Positions 9,302 to 20,469 are shown, counted from the first letter of the stretch. The stretch is 64,000 nt of DNA from Nosocomiicoccus ampullae (GCF_019357495.1 NZ_CP079110.1:248001-312000), one strand, 5' to 3'. Numbers and translations: made by a program. Notes: a model not told the origin generated them from the sequence alone.

Positions 9302-10434
9302 ATGGTAAAGAACGCATTTTAAAAATGCTAGAAGAAGGTCAAATTACGACTAAAGAAGCAATTGATTTAATGAACGCATTAAACTACGAAGAGCATAACA
9401 ATGAAACAAACGACAAAACTGATAATGACAATAGTCTATTTAAATTCTTTGAAAATATGACCGACGAAGTGGGTAAATATTTAGATCCAGAAGTGATTCA
9501 AAAAAATGCACAAAAAACGTATCAAGATGTTCGAAACAAAACAAAAGTATCTAAAGGTGCGGTAGATATTTTAAACACGCTAGAAAGTATTTTCGATAAA
9601 GCAAAAGTAGGAAACATTGATGCGATTTTTCAAGAAGGTGCGAAAAATAAGTTAATCGAAACTATCGATGAAGATTTCTCATCGATTACGTTAGATGTTA
9701 CAAATGGTAACGTAGAAATTAGACCGACTGAAGGTGTGACAGCAGCACGTTTTGAAATCACATCATTTTATAAACAACTCGACAAAAAACGTAATTATTT
9801 TGAGGAAATCTTTTGTTCAGTAAAAGATGGTAATTTAGAAATCGTATCACCTTTACGTAGTGCTCGTGTGAACATCGTATTAGAAGTTAATAGTGAAGCA
9901 TTAGATCGATTAATCGTTTCAAGTTCAAATGGTAACGTCGATATTAAAGGGTTACTTGTCAAAGACTTATCCGTTGATCTTTTAAACGGTAATATTAAGA
10001 CGGAAGATTTTACAGCAAAAACTGCATTCTTACGTACGTCTAGAGGAAACTTAGAAGTCCTCGACAGTACATTTACGGATTTAGAGTTAATTTCAATGCT
10101 TGGTGCAATCTCTACACGTGATTTAGATGTAGAAGAAATTGAAATTAAAGCGAATGGTTCAGTTGGATTATCGTTAAATGAAGACACACGTGAAGCGAAA
10201 ATTGCAACGAACATGGGAAGCATCAACGTAGAAGTACCGGCACATCGTAAAGTTGAAGGTCGACTTAATACAGTGATGGGTCAAATTAACTACCCACCTG
10301 GACTAAATATTAGAGATATGAAACCTTCAGATTTAGGACTTAAAGAAATTATGATTATTAACGATACCGATGAAGCGGGACTTGTGATTGAAGCAAGTAC
10401 TAAAGTTGGTTCAGTGACACTTCATACAGTATAA
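9298..10434 (+). CDS. DUF4097 family protein, YvlB-like
   Basis: A 378-residue soluble protein. The first 35 residues form the short helical module typical of YvlB ([24 protein letters not shown]), followed by a linker and a DUF4097 beta-helix-like domain built of repeated short strands with G-N-V/I-x-I/V steps ([40 protein letters not shown]). It overlaps uvrA by four bases (ATGA), so it belongs to the uvrBA transcript. In B. subtilis yvlB also lies next to uvrBA and its operon is tied to envelope-stress responses. Function here is unknown. Confidence 0.75.
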   Translation: MNGKERILKMLEEGQITTKEAIDLMNALNYEEHNNETNDKTDNDNSLFKFFENMTDEVGKYLDPEVIQKNAQKTYQDVRNKTKVSKGAVDILNTLESIFDKAKVGNIDAIFQEGAKNKLIETIDEDFSSITLDVTNGNVEIRPTEGVTAARFEITSFYKQLDKKRNYFEEIFCSVKDGNLEIVSPLRSARVNIVLEVNSEALDRLIVSSSNGNVDIKGLLVKDLSVDLLNGNIKTEDFTAKTAFLRTSRGNLEVLDSTFTDLELISMLGAISTRDLDVEEIEIKANGSVGLSLNEDTREAKIATNMGSINVEVPAHRKVEGRLNTVMGQINYPPGLNIRDMKPSDLGLKEIMIINDTDEAGLVIEASTKVGSVTLHTV

Positions 10435-10444
10435 TTAAATCAGT

Positions 10445-10481
10445 ATAGGATAAGTAGCAAGCGTCTACTTATCCTATTTTT
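10445..10481 (+). terminator. Terminator of the uvrBA operon
   Basis: A 13-bp perfect stem (10445-10457 / 10465-10477) with a 7-nt loop and a T tract. Confidence 0.92.
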
Positions 10482-10489
10482 GTTATAAT
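10481..10489 (+). promoter_or_regulatory. Extended -10 promoter of hprK
   Basis: TGT plus TATAAT directly after the terminator; no recognisable -35, which would fall inside the terminator stem. Confidence 0.45.
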
Positions 10490-10519
10490 AAGTAATATCA
10501 ATTTTCAAAGAGGTACAAT

Positions 10520-11461
10520 ATGTTAACAGTTAGTAATGTGATAGAGAGATTTAAATTTGAAGTCGTTACTGGTGAAATAGGTATACATAAAGCTGTAACA
10601 AGTATTGACGTGTCGCGTCCTGGATTAGAAATTACAGGATACTTCTCTTACTATTCTAGTGAGAGAATTCAACTATTCGGTACGACTGAAACGACGTTTT
10701 TTATAAATAAACTGACAGATGAGGAAAAACGTGAGCGCGCATATTTATTATGTCGAGATGAAACACCGTGTATTATATTTACTGACGGTTACGAACCACC
10801 AAAAGAAATTATTGAAGCGTGTAAAGAAACGAGCACTCCACTATTAAAAACAGAACTTACGACAACAAATCTAGTCTTTTACTTAACAGACTTCTTAGAA
10901 ATATCACTCGCACCAGAAACAAACATTCACGGCGTACTGTTGGATGTTTATGGTATCGGTGTATTAATTACTGGAGAAAGTGGAATCGGTAAAAGTGAAA
11001 TAGCACTAGAGCTCGTTAAAAATGGGCACCGACTCGTTGCAGATGATAACGTTGAAATTAAAGAGATCGCGAACGGTGTTTTAATGGGGAAACCTCCGAA
11101 ACTTATTGAAAACTTATTAGAAATTAGAGGACTCGGTATTATTAACGTTATGACGCTATTTGGTGCTGGCGTTGTTTTAAACGAAAAACGGATTATGTTA
11201 AATGTTCATTTAGAGTTTTGGAAAGAAGATAAAGAATATGACCGATTAGGACTCGATAAGCGAACGATTAAAATTATCGACTCAGAGATACCAAGTAAGT
11301 TAATTCCAGTACGTCCTGGTCGTAACGTATCGAATATTATAGAAGTTGCTGCGATGGATTTTAGACTTCAAAAAATGGGCGTCAGTGCAGCGAGAGAATT
11401 TAATGAGCGTTTAATTGCGCATATTAGAAGTAAGAATGATGGAGGTACACAGTCATTATGA
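10520..11461 (+). CDS. hprK: HPr kinase/phosphorylase
   Basis: A 313-residue bifunctional enzyme that phosphorylates HPr on Ser46 with ATP (or PPi) and removes the phosphate with Pi, setting carbon catabolite repression through CcpA. The P-loop GESGIGKS is at 152-159 and the family signature [12 protein letters not shown] follows. Length and motifs are normal. The ATG is preceded by AAGAGG. It overlaps lgt by four bases, the conserved hprK-lgt arrangement of Firmicutes, and heads a run that continues to the TPR gene. Confidence 0.97.
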   Translation: MLTVSNVIERFKFEVVTGEIGIHKAVTSIDVSRPGLEITGYFSYYSSERIQLFGTTETTFFINKLTDEEKRERAYLLCRDETPCIIFTDGYEPPKEIIEACKETSTPLLKTELTTTNLVFYLTDFLEISLAPETNIHGVLLDVYGIGVLITGESGIGKSEIALELVKNGHRLVADDNVEIKEIANGVLMGKPPKLIENLLEIRGLGIINVMTLFGAGVVLNEKRIMLNVHLEFWKEDKEYDRLGLDKRTIKIIDSEIPSKLIPVRPGRNVSNIIEVAAMDFRLQKMGVSAAREFNERLIAHIRSKNDGGTQSL

Positions 11462-12297
11462 TTTTTGCGATCGACCGAGTAGCGATAAGTATCGGTAGCT
11501 TTGATATTTATTGGTACGGGATTTTAATATTTACAGGGATGTTATGTGCATACTTTTTAGCCAATCATGAAATGGTTAAAAAAGGATTTGAAGATGGTAC
11601 GTTAACAGATATGATGTTTTACATTATAATCTTTTCTTTAGTTGGAGCGAGATTATATTTTGTACTCTTTAATTTAAACTACTACTTATCACATCCTGCT
11701 GACGTGATTAAAGTGTGGGAAGGCGGTATGGCGATTCACGGAGGCTTAATCGGTGGATTTTTAGCTGGACTCTATTATACAAAGAAACATAATTATAGTC
11801 TCTTTCAATTTGGAGATATGTTGATGCCGAGTGTACTACTTGGTCAAGCAATTGGCCGCTGGGGGAACTTTATTAACCAAGAAGCACATGGCGGAGAAGT
11901 ATCTCGTGAATTTTTAGAGAAACTTCACTTACCAGAATTTATTATTAACCAAATGAATATCGACGGTATATACTATCATCCAACATTTTTATATGAGTCA
12001 ATTTGGAACGTTTTAGGAATTGTATTATTAATTCTATTAAGACCAAAGTTAAAAATCGGACAGACGTTTTTATTATATTTAATTTACTATTCAATAGGAC
12101 GATTCTTTATTGAAGGAATGCGTACAGATAGTTTAATGATCTTCGGACTTCTTCGTACTGCGCAAGTGATGAGTTTATCGTTGATTATTTTAGGAATTGT
12201 ATTATGGATTTATAGAAATAAAAAATACGATTTGCCATTATATGGTGACGTGTACGGAAACTTTAAAACATTTAACAAAAAGAAAAAGAGGAAATAA
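11458..12297 (+). CDS. lgt: Prolipoprotein diacylglyceryl transferase
   Basis: A 279-residue polytopic membrane enzyme with about seven membrane segments. It transfers diacylglycerol from phosphatidylglycerol to the lipobox cysteine of prolipoproteins; this window alone encodes several substrates (two cytochromes c, MetQ, the siderophore-binding protein and a DUF4352 protein). The Lgt signature [14 protein letters not shown] begins at residue 133, containing the essential Arg. The last residues are very basic. ATG overlaps the hprK stop (ATGA). Confidence 0.97.
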   Translation: MIFAIDRVAISIGSFDIYWYGILIFTGMLCAYFLANHEMVKKGFEDGTLTDMMFYIIIFSLVGARLYFVLFNLNYYLSHPADVIKVWEGGMAIHGGLIGGFLAGLYYTKKHNYSLFQFGDMLMPSVLLGQAIGRWGNFINQEAHGGEVSREFLEKLHLPEFIINQMNIDGIYYHPTFLYESIWNVLGIVLLILLRPKLKIGQTFLLYLIYYSIGRFFIEGMRTDSLMIFGLLRTAQVMSLSLIILGIVLWIYRNKKYDLPLYGDVYGNFKTFNKKKKRK

Positions 12298-12300
12298 CGT

Positions 12301-12795
12301 ATGAGAAAGTTAGATCGTTTTCCATCAAAAAAAGAAAATCCATTATGGAATATGTATAAAACGATATCTTTTTTACGCGTCGTTAAAAACTTTGTAATCG
12401 TTGAAGTTGGGCGCTTCACACCGTCAACAAAAGCGAAACATATACTCTATAGACGAGGACTGAATATGAAGTTAGACGACAAAGTCAGTCTCGCGTATAA
12501 GATGATGCCAGACTTATTTTACCCTGAAAATATCACAATAGGGAAAAACTCAGTTGTCGGCTATAACGCAACACTTTTAACTCATGAATATTTAGTAGAT
12601 GAATATCGTATCGGTAACATCAATATCGGTAAAAATACGATGATTGGTGCGAACGTCACAATTCTTCCAGGTGTCACGATTGGAGATAACGTGCTTGTTG
12701 GTGCAGGTAGTGTTGTTTCAAAAGATATTCCGAGTAATAGTCTCGCTTACGGAAATCCATTAATTATAAAGGAGAGAAGCGATATTGAAAAATAA
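12301..12795 (+). CDS. Hexapeptide-repeat acyltransferase (YvoF-like)
   Basis: A 164-residue protein of the left-handed beta-helix acetyltransferase fold. Hexapeptide steps are clear from about residue 78 on ([48 protein letters not shown]), ending in the usual AYGNPLIIK. The N-terminal 60 residues are helical and basic. B. subtilis yvoF occupies the same place after lgt. The family resembles maltose/galactoside O-acetyltransferases; the acceptor is unknown, and the context fits a cell-envelope substrate. It starts four bases after lgt and overlaps the TPR gene by 11 bases. Confidence 0.82.
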   Translation: MRKLDRFPSKKENPLWNMYKTISFLRVVKNFVIVEVGRFTPSTKAKHILYRRGLNMKLDDKVSLAYKMMPDLFYPENITIGKNSVVGYNATLLTHEYLVDEYRIGNINIGKNTMIGANVTILPGVTIGDNVLVGAGSVVSKDIPSNSLAYGNPLIIKERSDIEK

Positions 12796-14203
12796 AATCA
12801 TTTCGCTTCATAATGACGGCAACATATACTACCGTCAAGCGATGAAGAAAAAACATCAGGGGGAATACCGCGAAGCTTTAAATTTAATGACACGCGCACT
12901 CAATGAACAAGAAAAGCGTGAATATATTAGTGAGTATGCCTATTTACTGACACTTCTTGGTGAATACGACAAAGCAGAGAACTTTATATTGAATCATTTT
13001 GCATCAGAGAATTTTGATACCTCGTTTTACTACGAGATTTCAGAAATGAATGTTTTAATTGAAGATGCCAATAAAGCATTACTCTTTGGTATTATGTACG
13101 CAGACCTTCATAAAGATGATGCCTATTACGATGATTTACTTGAGATGTTTACAATTGGAGATTATACGTACGAAGAACTCGTCGAAGAAGCTGAAGAGTT
13201 TGTCGGTCAATACGTGTTTCAAACGTACTTTATGAGTGGGTTAATTGAAACGTCTTTAGATTATTTAGATACGATTTCTTACGAGTTATCTAATAAGCGC
13301 ATGTTTAGAAATATGCGCGGAATGGCACTTCTATTTTTAAATCGATTTGAAGAAGCTGAAGCGGTGCTTACTAAACTGCTACAAGAAGATCAAACAGATA
13401 TGCATGCATTGAGTCACTTAACATTACTTTACTTCTACACGAACCGAAGAGATTTATATTTAAAATTTCTAAGACATTTAGAAGTCGTCGAACCACTCGA
13501 TGAAGACGATCGTTTAAAAGTAGGGCTTGTTTTAAACTTTTTAAAGCAATATAAAGAAGCATATCAGTTACTGTATCCATTATATAAGAAAAAATATATG
13601 GTTAATTTTCAGTTACTACATGCGCTTAGTCAATCTGCGTACTATAGTGGTTACGTTGAAGAAGCCGAAAATTACTGGAAAGAAATGCAACTATATAACC
13701 CGTTAGATGAAATTCATAGTCCATGGAAAAAAGAAGAAGCGACTGAAAGGTTAAATTATATTATCGATGAGTATTTACAAAGTGACGATCCACATAAACG
13801 TATTTTAGGATTGTTTAAATCGAGTATTATTCGTCCAGAAGATGTAATTTTAGGATCGCCAATGTGGGATTTAATTGATCATTTTAATAACTTTGAAAAA
13901 GTATATACCGCGTTTTTATTTAACCATTTTCAGCATAAAAAATTTGAAAGACTCCATGAAGGGTTAGAGGTTTTATCTATTGACTATTTAAATAGAGATG
14001 ATATTATGCTCGGGTGGATCGATGAAGTGACCCACTTAGAAATGAATGGCTTACTCGAAAATCAGTCCGGAAAAGTGTACGCACTCGCATATTTATATGT
14101 CTATTATCCAGACAGCTTAATGACTGAAGACTTAAGTGAAAAGTATCAAATTCACAAACATAAACTAGAAAAAGCAATTTCCGTTATTAAGCAGAACAAG
14201 TGA
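12785..14203 (+). CDS. Tetratricopeptide-repeat protein
   Basis: A 472-residue soluble protein made of repeated 34-residue helix pairs, for example [39 protein letters not shown] and [16 protein letters not shown], followed by a less regular helical half. No catalytic motif is visible. The TTG start at 12785 lies within the acyltransferase gene and has an AAAGGAG site ten bases upstream. A TPR gene in this position between the acyltransferase and trxB is conserved in staphylococci. It is likely a scaffold or regulatory protein; function unknown. Confidence 0.8.
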   Translation: MKNKIISLHNDGNIYYRQAMKKKHQGEYREALNLMTRALNEQEKREYISEYAYLLTLLGEYDKAENFILNHFASENFDTSFYYEISEMNVLIEDANKALLFGIMYADLHKDDAYYDDLLEMFTIGDYTYEELVEEAEEFVGQYVFQTYFMSGLIETSLDYLDTISYELSNKRMFRNMRGMALLFLNRFEEAEAVLTKLLQEDQTDMHALSHLTLLYFYTNRRDLYLKFLRHLEVVEPLDEDDRLKVGLVLNFLKQYKEAYQLLYPLYKKKYMVNFQLLHALSQSAYYSGYVEEAENYWKEMQLYNPLDEIHSPWKKEEATERLNYIIDEYLQSDDPHKRILGLFKSSIIRPEDVILGSPMWDLIDHFNNFEKVYTAFLFNHFQHKKFERLHEGLEVLSIDYLNRDDIMLGWIDEVTHLEMNGLLENQSGKVYALAYLYVYYPDSLMTEDLSEKYQIHKHKLEKAISVIKQNK

Positions 14204-14229
14204 CACACCCGGCGAAAAACAGATATAAT
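14200..14229 (+). promoter_or_regulatory. trxB promoter
   Basis: -35 GTGACA (14200-14205), 18-bp spacer, -10 TATAAT (14224-14229). The -35 overlaps the stop codon of the TPR gene, so trxB can be transcribed independently. Confidence 0.6.
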
Positions 14230-14244
14230 ATTAAAAGATGTTAA

Positions 14245-15201
<957 letters not shown>

Positions 15202-15205
15202 TATG

Positions 15206-15233
15206 AAAGATGGAACGATTGTTCCATCTTTTT
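15206..15233 (+). terminator. Terminator after trxB
   Basis: An 11-bp perfect stem (15206-15216 / 15221-15231) with a GATT loop and T tract. Confidence 0.92.
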
Positions 15234-15255
15234 AAACGTCATTTGGAGGATATTA

Positions 15256-16131
15256 ATGAAAAACTTAGTCATTTTAACTGGTATGAGTGGTGCAGGTAAA
15301 TCTGTTGCTTTAGAATCTTTAGAAGATATGGGTTATTTTTCAATCGATAATTTACCTGTCCCGTTATTACCTAAAATTGTAGAGATGATGCAGTCGACAA
15401 ACGAACATATGCATGACGTGGCGTTAAGTATAGATTTAAGAGATAGAAAGTTTTTCAGTCAACTCGTACCAGTCATCAATGAACTCATTACAGAAAAAGA
15501 GATGCGTACGAGTATTGTCTTTTTAGACGCATCGGACAGTAAGCTGATCAGTCGCTATAAAGAGACAAGAAGAAGTCATCCGTTAAATGATAATGTGACG
15601 TTATCTGAAGCTATTCAAAATGAACGTCAGTTGCTCAAAGATGTTAAAAAAGTGTCGTCATATATTATTGATACGACAGATTTAAGTACGAAAAAATTAA
15701 AAGAAAACATTTCTAACTATTTAAATTACGACCGTAATGAAGGATTTACGGTAAACGTTTTAAGTTTCGGATTTAAACATGAAATCCCAAAAGATGCGGA
15801 TATTATGTTTGACGTACGTTTTTTACCGAATCCATTTTATGTTGAAGAGTTACGACCAAAAACTGGGTTAGATGAGGATGTCTATAACTATATTATGCAG
15901 TTTAAAGATACTGACATTTTTTATAATAAGTTTGTCGAGTTATTAAACTTTACACTCCCACTATATGTAAAAGAAGGTAAAACCCAGTTAAATATTGCAA
16001 TTGGATGTACGGGTGGTCAACACCGCTCGGTTGCGTTAGCTGAACGTATCTCAAACTATTTAAGAACAAGACATACGTATCGAGTGAATACGATTCATAA
16101 AGAAGTGCATAGGGCTTTAGACGATGAATAA
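15256..16131 (+). CDS. rapZ: RNase adapter protein RapZ (YvcJ), nucleotide-binding
   Basis: A 291-residue P-loop protein with Walker A GMSGAGKS at 9-16, a basic middle region (RYKETRRSHPL) and the conserved C-terminal domain ending in IGCTGGQHRSVALAERI. In E. coli RapZ senses glucosamine-6-phosphate and guides RNase E to small RNAs; B. subtilis YvcJ hydrolyses GTP and affects competence. It heads the conserved rapZ-glmR-whiA operon and overlaps glmR by eight bases. The ATG follows TTGGAGG. Confidence 0.93.
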   Translation: MKNLVILTGMSGAGKSVALESLEDMGYFSIDNLPVPLLPKIVEMMQSTNEHMHDVALSIDLRDRKFFSQLVPVINELITEKEMRTSIVFLDASDSKLISRYKETRRSHPLNDNVTLSEAIQNERQLLKDVKKVSSYIIDTTDLSTKKLKENISNYLNYDRNEGFTVNVLSFGFKHEIPKDADIMFDVRFLPNPFYVEELRPKTGLDEDVYNYIMQFKDTDIFYNKFVELLNFTLPLYVKEGKTQLNIAIGCTGGQHRSVALAERISNYLRTRHTYRVNTIHKEVHRALDDE

Positions 16132-17107
16132 AAAAGCTAGAATGAACGTTGTCTTAATTGGTGGAGGTACAGGGCTAAGTGTACTTGCGCGCGGACTTAA
16201 AAATTATCCAATCGATATTTCAGCAGTTGTTACCGTTGCAGATGACGGTGGATCGACAGGTAAAATTCGTTCAGAAATTGACATGCCAGCACCTGGAGAC
16301 ATTAGAAACGTTCTTGCTGCGTTAAGTGAATCAGAAGCACTCATTAAAGATTTATTTACATATCGATTTAATAAAGAAAGAATCGATGGACATAGTTTAG
16401 GTAACTTAATGATCGCAGCGATGTACGACATGCAAGGGGACTTTTCAGTAGCAGTTGAAAAGTTATCTGAGATTTTAAATGTTAAAGGTAAAGTGATTCC
16501 AAGTACAAATCTCTCCCCACAACTCGTTGCAGAAATGTCAGATGGTTCAATGTATATCGGAGAAAGCTACATTCCAAAAGTCAGTAAACAAATCGAAAGA
16601 ATGTATATACTTCCTTCGAATATAGACGGTTCTAACCGTGCAGTAGAAGCCATTGAAAATGCAGACTTTATAATATATGGCCCAGGTAGCTTATATACGA
16701 GTATTATGCCGAACGTCTTACCTAAAAATATTAATAATGTGCTAAAAAATTTAAACGCGCATCAAATCTATATTAGTAATATCGTTGAACAACCAGGTGA
16801 AACGATTTCGATGAGTGCGGCGGATGCGGTTGAAGCAATCCATAAGCATATTGGTAAAGATGTCATTAAACATGTCATCGCTAGTGATGAAAATACAAAA
16901 GAGCTCGTCACTGAAAGATATAAAGAAGAAGGCGTCACAGCAGTTAAAATCGGTAGAGACGAGTTAAAAGAAAAAAATATTAACGCGTATATATACGACA
17001 ATATCGTCCAAAAAACAGAAGATGGTATATTAAGACATGACTCCGTACAGTTATCAAAAAATATATATGAACTATTATTAGAGTTAGTTGATACGATTGA
17101 ATATTGA
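16124..17107 (+). CDS. glmR: GlmR/YvcK, gluconeogenesis and envelope-precursor regulator
   Basis: A 327-residue YvcK family protein of the CofD-like fold, with GGGTGLSVLARGLK near the N-terminus, VTVADDGGSTGKIR, and PAPGDIRNVLAALS. In Bacillus YvcK/GlmR binds UDP-GlcNAc, stimulates GlmS and is required for growth on gluconeogenic carbon sources. A CofD-type transferase activity is not expected for this branch. It overlaps rapZ by eight bases and precedes whiA by 17, the standard three-gene operon. Confidence 0.93.
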   Translation: MNKKARMNVVLIGGGTGLSVLARGLKNYPIDISAVVTVADDGGSTGKIRSEIDMPAPGDIRNVLAALSESEALIKDLFTYRFNKERIDGHSLGNLMIAAMYDMQGDFSVAVEKLSEILNVKGKVIPSTNLSPQLVAEMSDGSMYIGESYIPKVSKQIERMYILPSNIDGSNRAVEAIENADFIIYGPGSLYTSIMPNVLPKNINNVLKNLNAHQIYISNIVEQPGETISMSAADAVEAIHKHIGKDVIKHVIASDENTKELVTERYKEEGVTAVKIGRDELKEKNINAYIYDNIVQKTEDGILRHDSVQLSKNIYELLLELVDTIEY

Positions 17108-17124
17108 AAGTGAGGTGAGTCGAA

Positions 17125-18069
17125 ATGTCATTTGCCTCAGAAATGAAAAATGAATTATGCCGAGCAGAAGTAGACGAATGCTGTAAAAAACATGAGTTAT
17201 CTGCAATTATTAAAATGAACGGATCGATATCGATGTCAAACGGTCAATGGGTCATTAATATTCAAACAGAGAACGCAGCAATCGCACGGCGCATATTTAG
17301 ACTCGTTAAAGAAGTGTACGGAATTGAAATCGAACTTCTTGTTAGACGTAAAATGCAATTAAAGAAAAATAACGTATATATTTGTCGAATTAAAGAAAAA
17401 TCTAGAGAAATACTCGATGATTTAAACGTGATGAAACATGGTGAAATTATTCACGACATTGAAATTTCTTCATTAAAAAACGATTGTTGTGTGAGAAGTT
17501 ATTTAAGAGGTGCGTTTTTAGCAGCGGGATCAGTAAATAATCCAGAAACGTCGTCTTATCATTTAGAAATCGCATCTCTATACGGAGAACATGCCGAAGA
17601 GTTAATGAAGTTAATGAACGAATATGACTTAAACGCAAAAGTCATCGATAGAAAAAGAGGGTACATTACGTACTTAAAAGAAGCTGAAAAAATATCAGAC
17701 TTTTTAGGACTCATTGGCGGACACCAAGCGATGCTTAAATTTGAAGATATTCGCATATTAAGAGATATGAGAAACTCAGTAAATAGACTTGTCAACTGTG
17801 AAACAGCAAACTTAAATAAGACAATTAGTGCAGCGATGCGACAAGTTGAAAATATTAAATATATCGATGCAGTTATCGGACTTGAAGAATTACCTGACCG
17901 ATTAAGAGAAATTGCATATTTAAGAAGAGATAACCAAGATATGAGTTTAAAAGAACTTGGAGAAAGTGTATCTTCAAAACCAATTTCAAAATCAGGAGTC
18001 AATCACCGTCTTAGAAAAATCGATGAAATTGCAGAAAAGTTACGTAATGGTGAAGAAATAGAATTATAG
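17125..18069 (+). CDS. whiA: DNA-binding protein WhiA
   Basis: A 314-residue WhiA. The N-terminal part resembles LAGLIDADG homing endonucleases ([18 protein letters not shown]) and the C-terminal part is a helix-turn-helix domain ([20 protein letters not shown]). WhiA influences chromosome segregation and division in Firmicutes and is a sporulation regulator in actinomycetes. The start follows GTGAGGTGAG. No terminator hairpin is seen directly after the stop; the next gene has its own promoter. Confidence 0.95.
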   Translation: MSFASEMKNELCRAEVDECCKKHELSAIIKMNGSISMSNGQWVINIQTENAAIARRIFRLVKEVYGIEIELLVRRKMQLKKNNVYICRIKEKSREILDDLNVMKHGEIIHDIEISSLKNDCCVRSYLRGAFLAAGSVNNPETSSYHLEIASLYGEHAEELMKLMNEYDLNAKVIDRKRGYITYLKEAEKISDFLGLIGGHQAMLKFEDIRILRDMRNSVNRLVNCETANLNKTISAAMRQVENIKYIDAVIGLEELPDRLREIAYLRRDNQDMSLKELGESVSSKPISKSGVNHRLRKIDEIAEKLRNGEEIEL

Positions 18070-18079
18070 TAAAACTTCA

Positions 18080-18144
18080 TTTACACAATTTTAAATTATC
18101 CTTTAAATGAACTAGATAATTCCTTTACAGATCATTGTTATATT
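18080..18144 (+). promoter_or_regulatory. Candidate PhoP-dependent promoter of the alkaline phosphatase gene
   Basis: TTTACA-like hexamers lie at 18080 (TTTACA), 18090 (TTTAAA), 18102 (TTTAAA) and 18124 (TTTACA), close to an 11-bp register. Nine bases after the last comes TATATT preceded by TGT (extended -10, 18136-18144). PhoP boxes in Bacillus are direct TTHACA-like hexamers with about 5-bp gaps, and alkaline phosphatase is the classical PhoP target. No normal -35 is present, consistent with activation. Confidence 0.5.
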
Positions 18145-18175
18145 AAATTCAACAATGATTTGGAGGAATTTTTTT

Positions 18176-19600
18176 ATGGCAAATTTTAAGTCAATTGTAT
18201 CATCAGTGTTATTATCAACAACGTTATTATCAAGCATTTCAGCACCTGTTTTTGCTGCTGAGGAAAATGATTCACAAAATTCATCAGAGCAAGACAACCA
18301 AACTGAAATGCAAGAATGTAAAACAGAAACGCCTAAAAATGTTATTTTAATGATTGCTGACGGTATGGGTGTTTCTCAACTTGGTGCGTATCGTTACTAT
18401 AAGGATAATGAAGACGAGCCAGGTTTAGATAAGATTTCATTTGATGACTATTTAGTCGGATCTCAATTAACAGTCAGTGATGATCCAGAATTAAATATTA
18501 CAGATTCAGGCGCAGCAGGTACAGCACTTGCAACAGGTGAACGTACGTTTAACGGTGCTATTTCTGTAGATAAAAACAAAGAAGCTGTCAAAACAGTACT
18601 TGAAGATTATAAAGAAGCGGGCCGTTCAACTGGATTAGTTGCAACGAGTCAACTAACACATGCAACACCAGCTGCATTTGCTGCACATAATGAATCACGT
18701 GAAGATGAAATGGATATTGCAGAGCAAATGACACGTACAGTTGAAGTAGGTGAAGAAGAACAGCCAATCGTCGACGTAATGCTTGGTGGAGGCACAGATT
18801 TCTTCCAGCAAAAAGATGAAAATGGAGAAGTTGAATTAGATTTAGTAAAAGAATTGGAAGAAAAATCAGGGTTTACATATGTGACATCTCGTGACGAAAT
18901 GTTAAACGATACAGACTCTGAACGTATGATTGGATTATTTGCTGAAAGTGGAATGAGTAAGGATATTGACCGTCCAGAGGAAGAACCATCATTAAAAGAA
19001 ATGACAGATACAGCGATTGAAAAATTATCTCAAAATGAAGAAGGTTTCTTCTTAATGGTTGAAGGCTCTCAACCTGACTGGGCAGGACACGCGAATGATT
19101 TAACAGGAATGATGAGTGAAATTTCAGCGTTTGATGAAGCGTATCAATCAGCAGTTGAGTTTGCAGAAAAAGATTGTAATACGTTAGTCATTGCACTTGC
19201 AGACCACGCAACAGGTGGACTATCAGTAGGTGCAGGAGATAAGTACGAATTCCACCCTAAAGTTGTCGATCAAATGAAGATGACACATGAAGGGTTAACT
19301 GAGAAGTTATTAGAAAAAGATGCAGACATTGAAGCATTAGTAGAAGAAAATATTCAAATCGAAGATATTACAGATGACGAGAAAAAAGCAATTATAGACG
19401 CTGCGAAAGCAGAAGATGAGGAAAAAACATTAGATGCGATTAACAAAGTCATAGACAAACGTGCAAATGTTTCGTGGGGTTCTAAAGTACATACAGGTGA
19501 AGAGATACTTGTATATGCTTATGGACCAGGAAAAGAGAAGTTTGACGGTGTTCAACATAATATTCAAAATGCTGAAAATATTCGTTCATTCTTAGAATAA
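18176..19600 (+). CDS. Secreted alkaline phosphatase
   Basis: A 474-residue alkaline phosphatase (PhoA/PhoB family). The signal peptide ends around VFA-AEE (residue 28). The first metal Asp is in IADGMGVSQL, the phosphorylated nucleophile is Ser111 in TDSGAAGTALATGER, and later metal ligands are in EGSQPDWAGHAND, ALADHATGGL and near the end SKVHTGEE. It releases Pi from phosphomonoesters outside the cell. The ATG at 18176 is used because TGGAGGAA sits at 18161-18168; an upstream in-frame ATG at 18155 lacks a site. The presumed Pho promoter is directly upstream, and a bidirectional terminator separates it from clpP. Confidence 0.95.
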   Translation: MANFKSIVSSVLLSTTLLSSISAPVFAAEENDSQNSSEQDNQTEMQECKTETPKNVILMIADGMGVSQLGAYRYYKDNEDEPGLDKISFDDYLVGSQLTVSDDPELNITDSGAAGTALATGERTFNGAISVDKNKEAVKTVLEDYKEAGRSTGLVATSQLTHATPAAFAAHNESREDEMDIAEQMTRTVEVGEEEQPIVDVMLGGGTDFFQQKDENGEVELDLVKELEEKSGFTYVTSRDEMLNDTDSERMIGLFAESGMSKDIDRPEEEPSLKEMTDTAIEKLSQNEEGFFLMVEGSQPDWAGHANDLTGMMSEISAFDEAYQSAVEFAEKDCNTLVIALADHATGGLSVGAGDKYEFHPKVVDQMKMTHEGLTEKLLEKDADIEALVEENIQIEDITDDEKKAIIDAAKAEDEEKTLDAINKVIDKRANVSWGSKVHTGEEILVYAYGPGKEKFDGVQHNIQNAENIRSFLE

Positions 19601-19601
19601 T

Positions 19602-19650
19602 TAAAAAGGCATGTTTCCTAAACTCATTAGGAAACATGCCCTTCTTTTTT
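19602..19650. terminator. Bidirectional terminator between phoA-type gene and clpP
   Basis: A 14-bp perfect stem (19608-19621 / 19627-19640) flanked by an A tract on the left and a T-rich tract on the right serves both convergent genes. Confidence 0.9.
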
Positions 19651-19658
19651 AACAAATA

Positions 19659-20249
19659 CTATTGAAGTTTTTCAGGTTCTAATACGTCATCAATTAAACC
19701 ATACTCTTTTGCTTCTTCAGCTGTTAAATAATTGTCACGGTCAGTATCTTTTTCAATTTGTTCAAGAGGTTGACCTGTACGTTCAGCTAAAATTTTGTTT
19801 AGTTTTTCTCTCGTATTTAAAATGTGTTTTGCTGCAATCTCAATTTCAGTCGCTTGACCTTGCGCACCACCTAATGGTTGGTGAATCATCACTTCAGCAT
19901 TTGGTAATGCAAAACGTTTACCTTTAGTACCAGCAGCGAGTAAGAAAGAACCCATAGAAGCTGCCATACCCATGCAGATCGTTTGAACATCTGGTTTAAT
20001 ATGCTGAATTGTATCGTAAATCGCCATACCAGCAGTCACACTACCACCTGGTGAGTTAATATATAAATAAATATCCTTTTCTGGATCTTGTGCTTGTAAG
20101 AAAAGTAACTGACTCACAACAGAGTTCGCAACATTATCATCAATTGCGCTACCAATCATAATAATTCTATCTTTTAATAAACGTGAGTAAATATCATATG
20201 CACGTTCCCCACGATTTGTCGATTCAATAACTGTAGGTATTAAGTTCAT
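19659..20249 (-). CDS. clpP: ATP-dependent Clp protease proteolytic subunit
   Basis: A 196-residue ClpP with the catalytic triad Ser98 (GMAASMGS), His123 (MIHQPLGG) and Asp172. It forms the 14-mer that degrades substrates fed by ClpX and ClpC, including stress regulators and, by way of the ssrA tag, products of stalled ribosomes (smpB and ssrA lie 18 kb away). The start ATG follows TTAGGAGGC on the minus strand. A perfect CtsR operator overlaps its promoter. It is transcribed toward the alkaline phosphatase gene and away from tRNA-Arg. Confidence 0.98.
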   Translation of the reverse strand: MNLIPTVIESTNRGERAYDIYSRLLKDRIIMIGSAIDDNVANSVVSQLLFLQAQDPEKDIYLYINSPGGSVTAGMAIYDTIQHIKPDVQTICMGMAASMGSFLLAAGTKGKRFALPNAEVMIHQPLGGAQGQATEIEIAAKHILNTREKLNKILAERTGQPLEQIEKDTDRDNYLTAEEAKEYGLIDDVLEPEKLQ

Positions 20250-20284
20250 AAAAAAGCCTCCTAAATAATCCGTTTCGTAATTTT

Positions 20285-20314
20285 ATTAAAACATATTAGT
20301 CAAACAAGGTCAAA
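20285..20314 (-). promoter_or_regulatory. clpP promoter with CtsR operator
   Basis: On the plus strand 20298-20314 reads AGTCAAA-CAA-GGTCAAA, an exact match to the CtsR heptad repeat RGTCAAANANRGTCAAA. On the minus strand the same bases provide -35 TTGACC (20313-20308), followed by a 17-bp spacer and -10 TTTAAT (20290-20285). CtsR bound here would block clpP until heat or thiol stress. Confidence 0.85.
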
Positions 20315-20328
20315 AGATACACTTATTA

Positions 20329-20337
20329 TGTTATAAT
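20329..20337 (+). promoter_or_regulatory. Promoter of tRNA-Arg
   Basis: Extended -10 TGT-TATAAT ends 10 bases before the mature tRNA 5' end. Its -35 position falls in the CtsR operator. Confidence 0.55.
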
Positions 20338-20347
20338 TTTATAGTGT

Positions 20348-20419
20348 GCCCTCGTAGTGTAACGGATAACACATGAGATTCCGGTTCTCATAATAGGGGT
20401 TCGATTCCTCTCGGGGGCG
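20348..20419 (+). tRNA. tRNA-Arg (anticodon CCG)
   Basis: A complete cloverleaf: acceptor stem GCCCTCG (20348-20354) with CGGGGGC (20412-20418), D-arm GTGT...ACAC, anticodon stem TGAGA/TCTCA with loop TTCCGGT giving anticodon CCG, T-arm AGGGG-TTCGATT-CCTCT, and discriminator G20419. CCA is not encoded. A T tract follows directly and probably terminates transcription. The clpP/tRNA-Arg neighbourhood is also found in staphylococci. Confidence 0.95.
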
Positions 20420-20469
20420 TTTTTTTATTGGATATTTATGTTGATCAATTCTAGTCCATTCGTAAAAAG

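Noticed and set aside
9795-10226. 143-codon minus-strand frame opposite the YvlB-like gene
   Set aside because: No ribosome site or promoter, and composition typical of an antisense shadow.
17559-18002. 147-codon minus-strand frame opposite whiA
   Set aside because: It is entirely inside a conserved gene on the other strand and shows no start signals.
20348-20419. Integrated element at tRNA-Arg
   Set aside because: No integrase and no direct repeat of the tRNA 3' end were seen downstream; the following capsule operon has its own promoter and no mobile-element genes.
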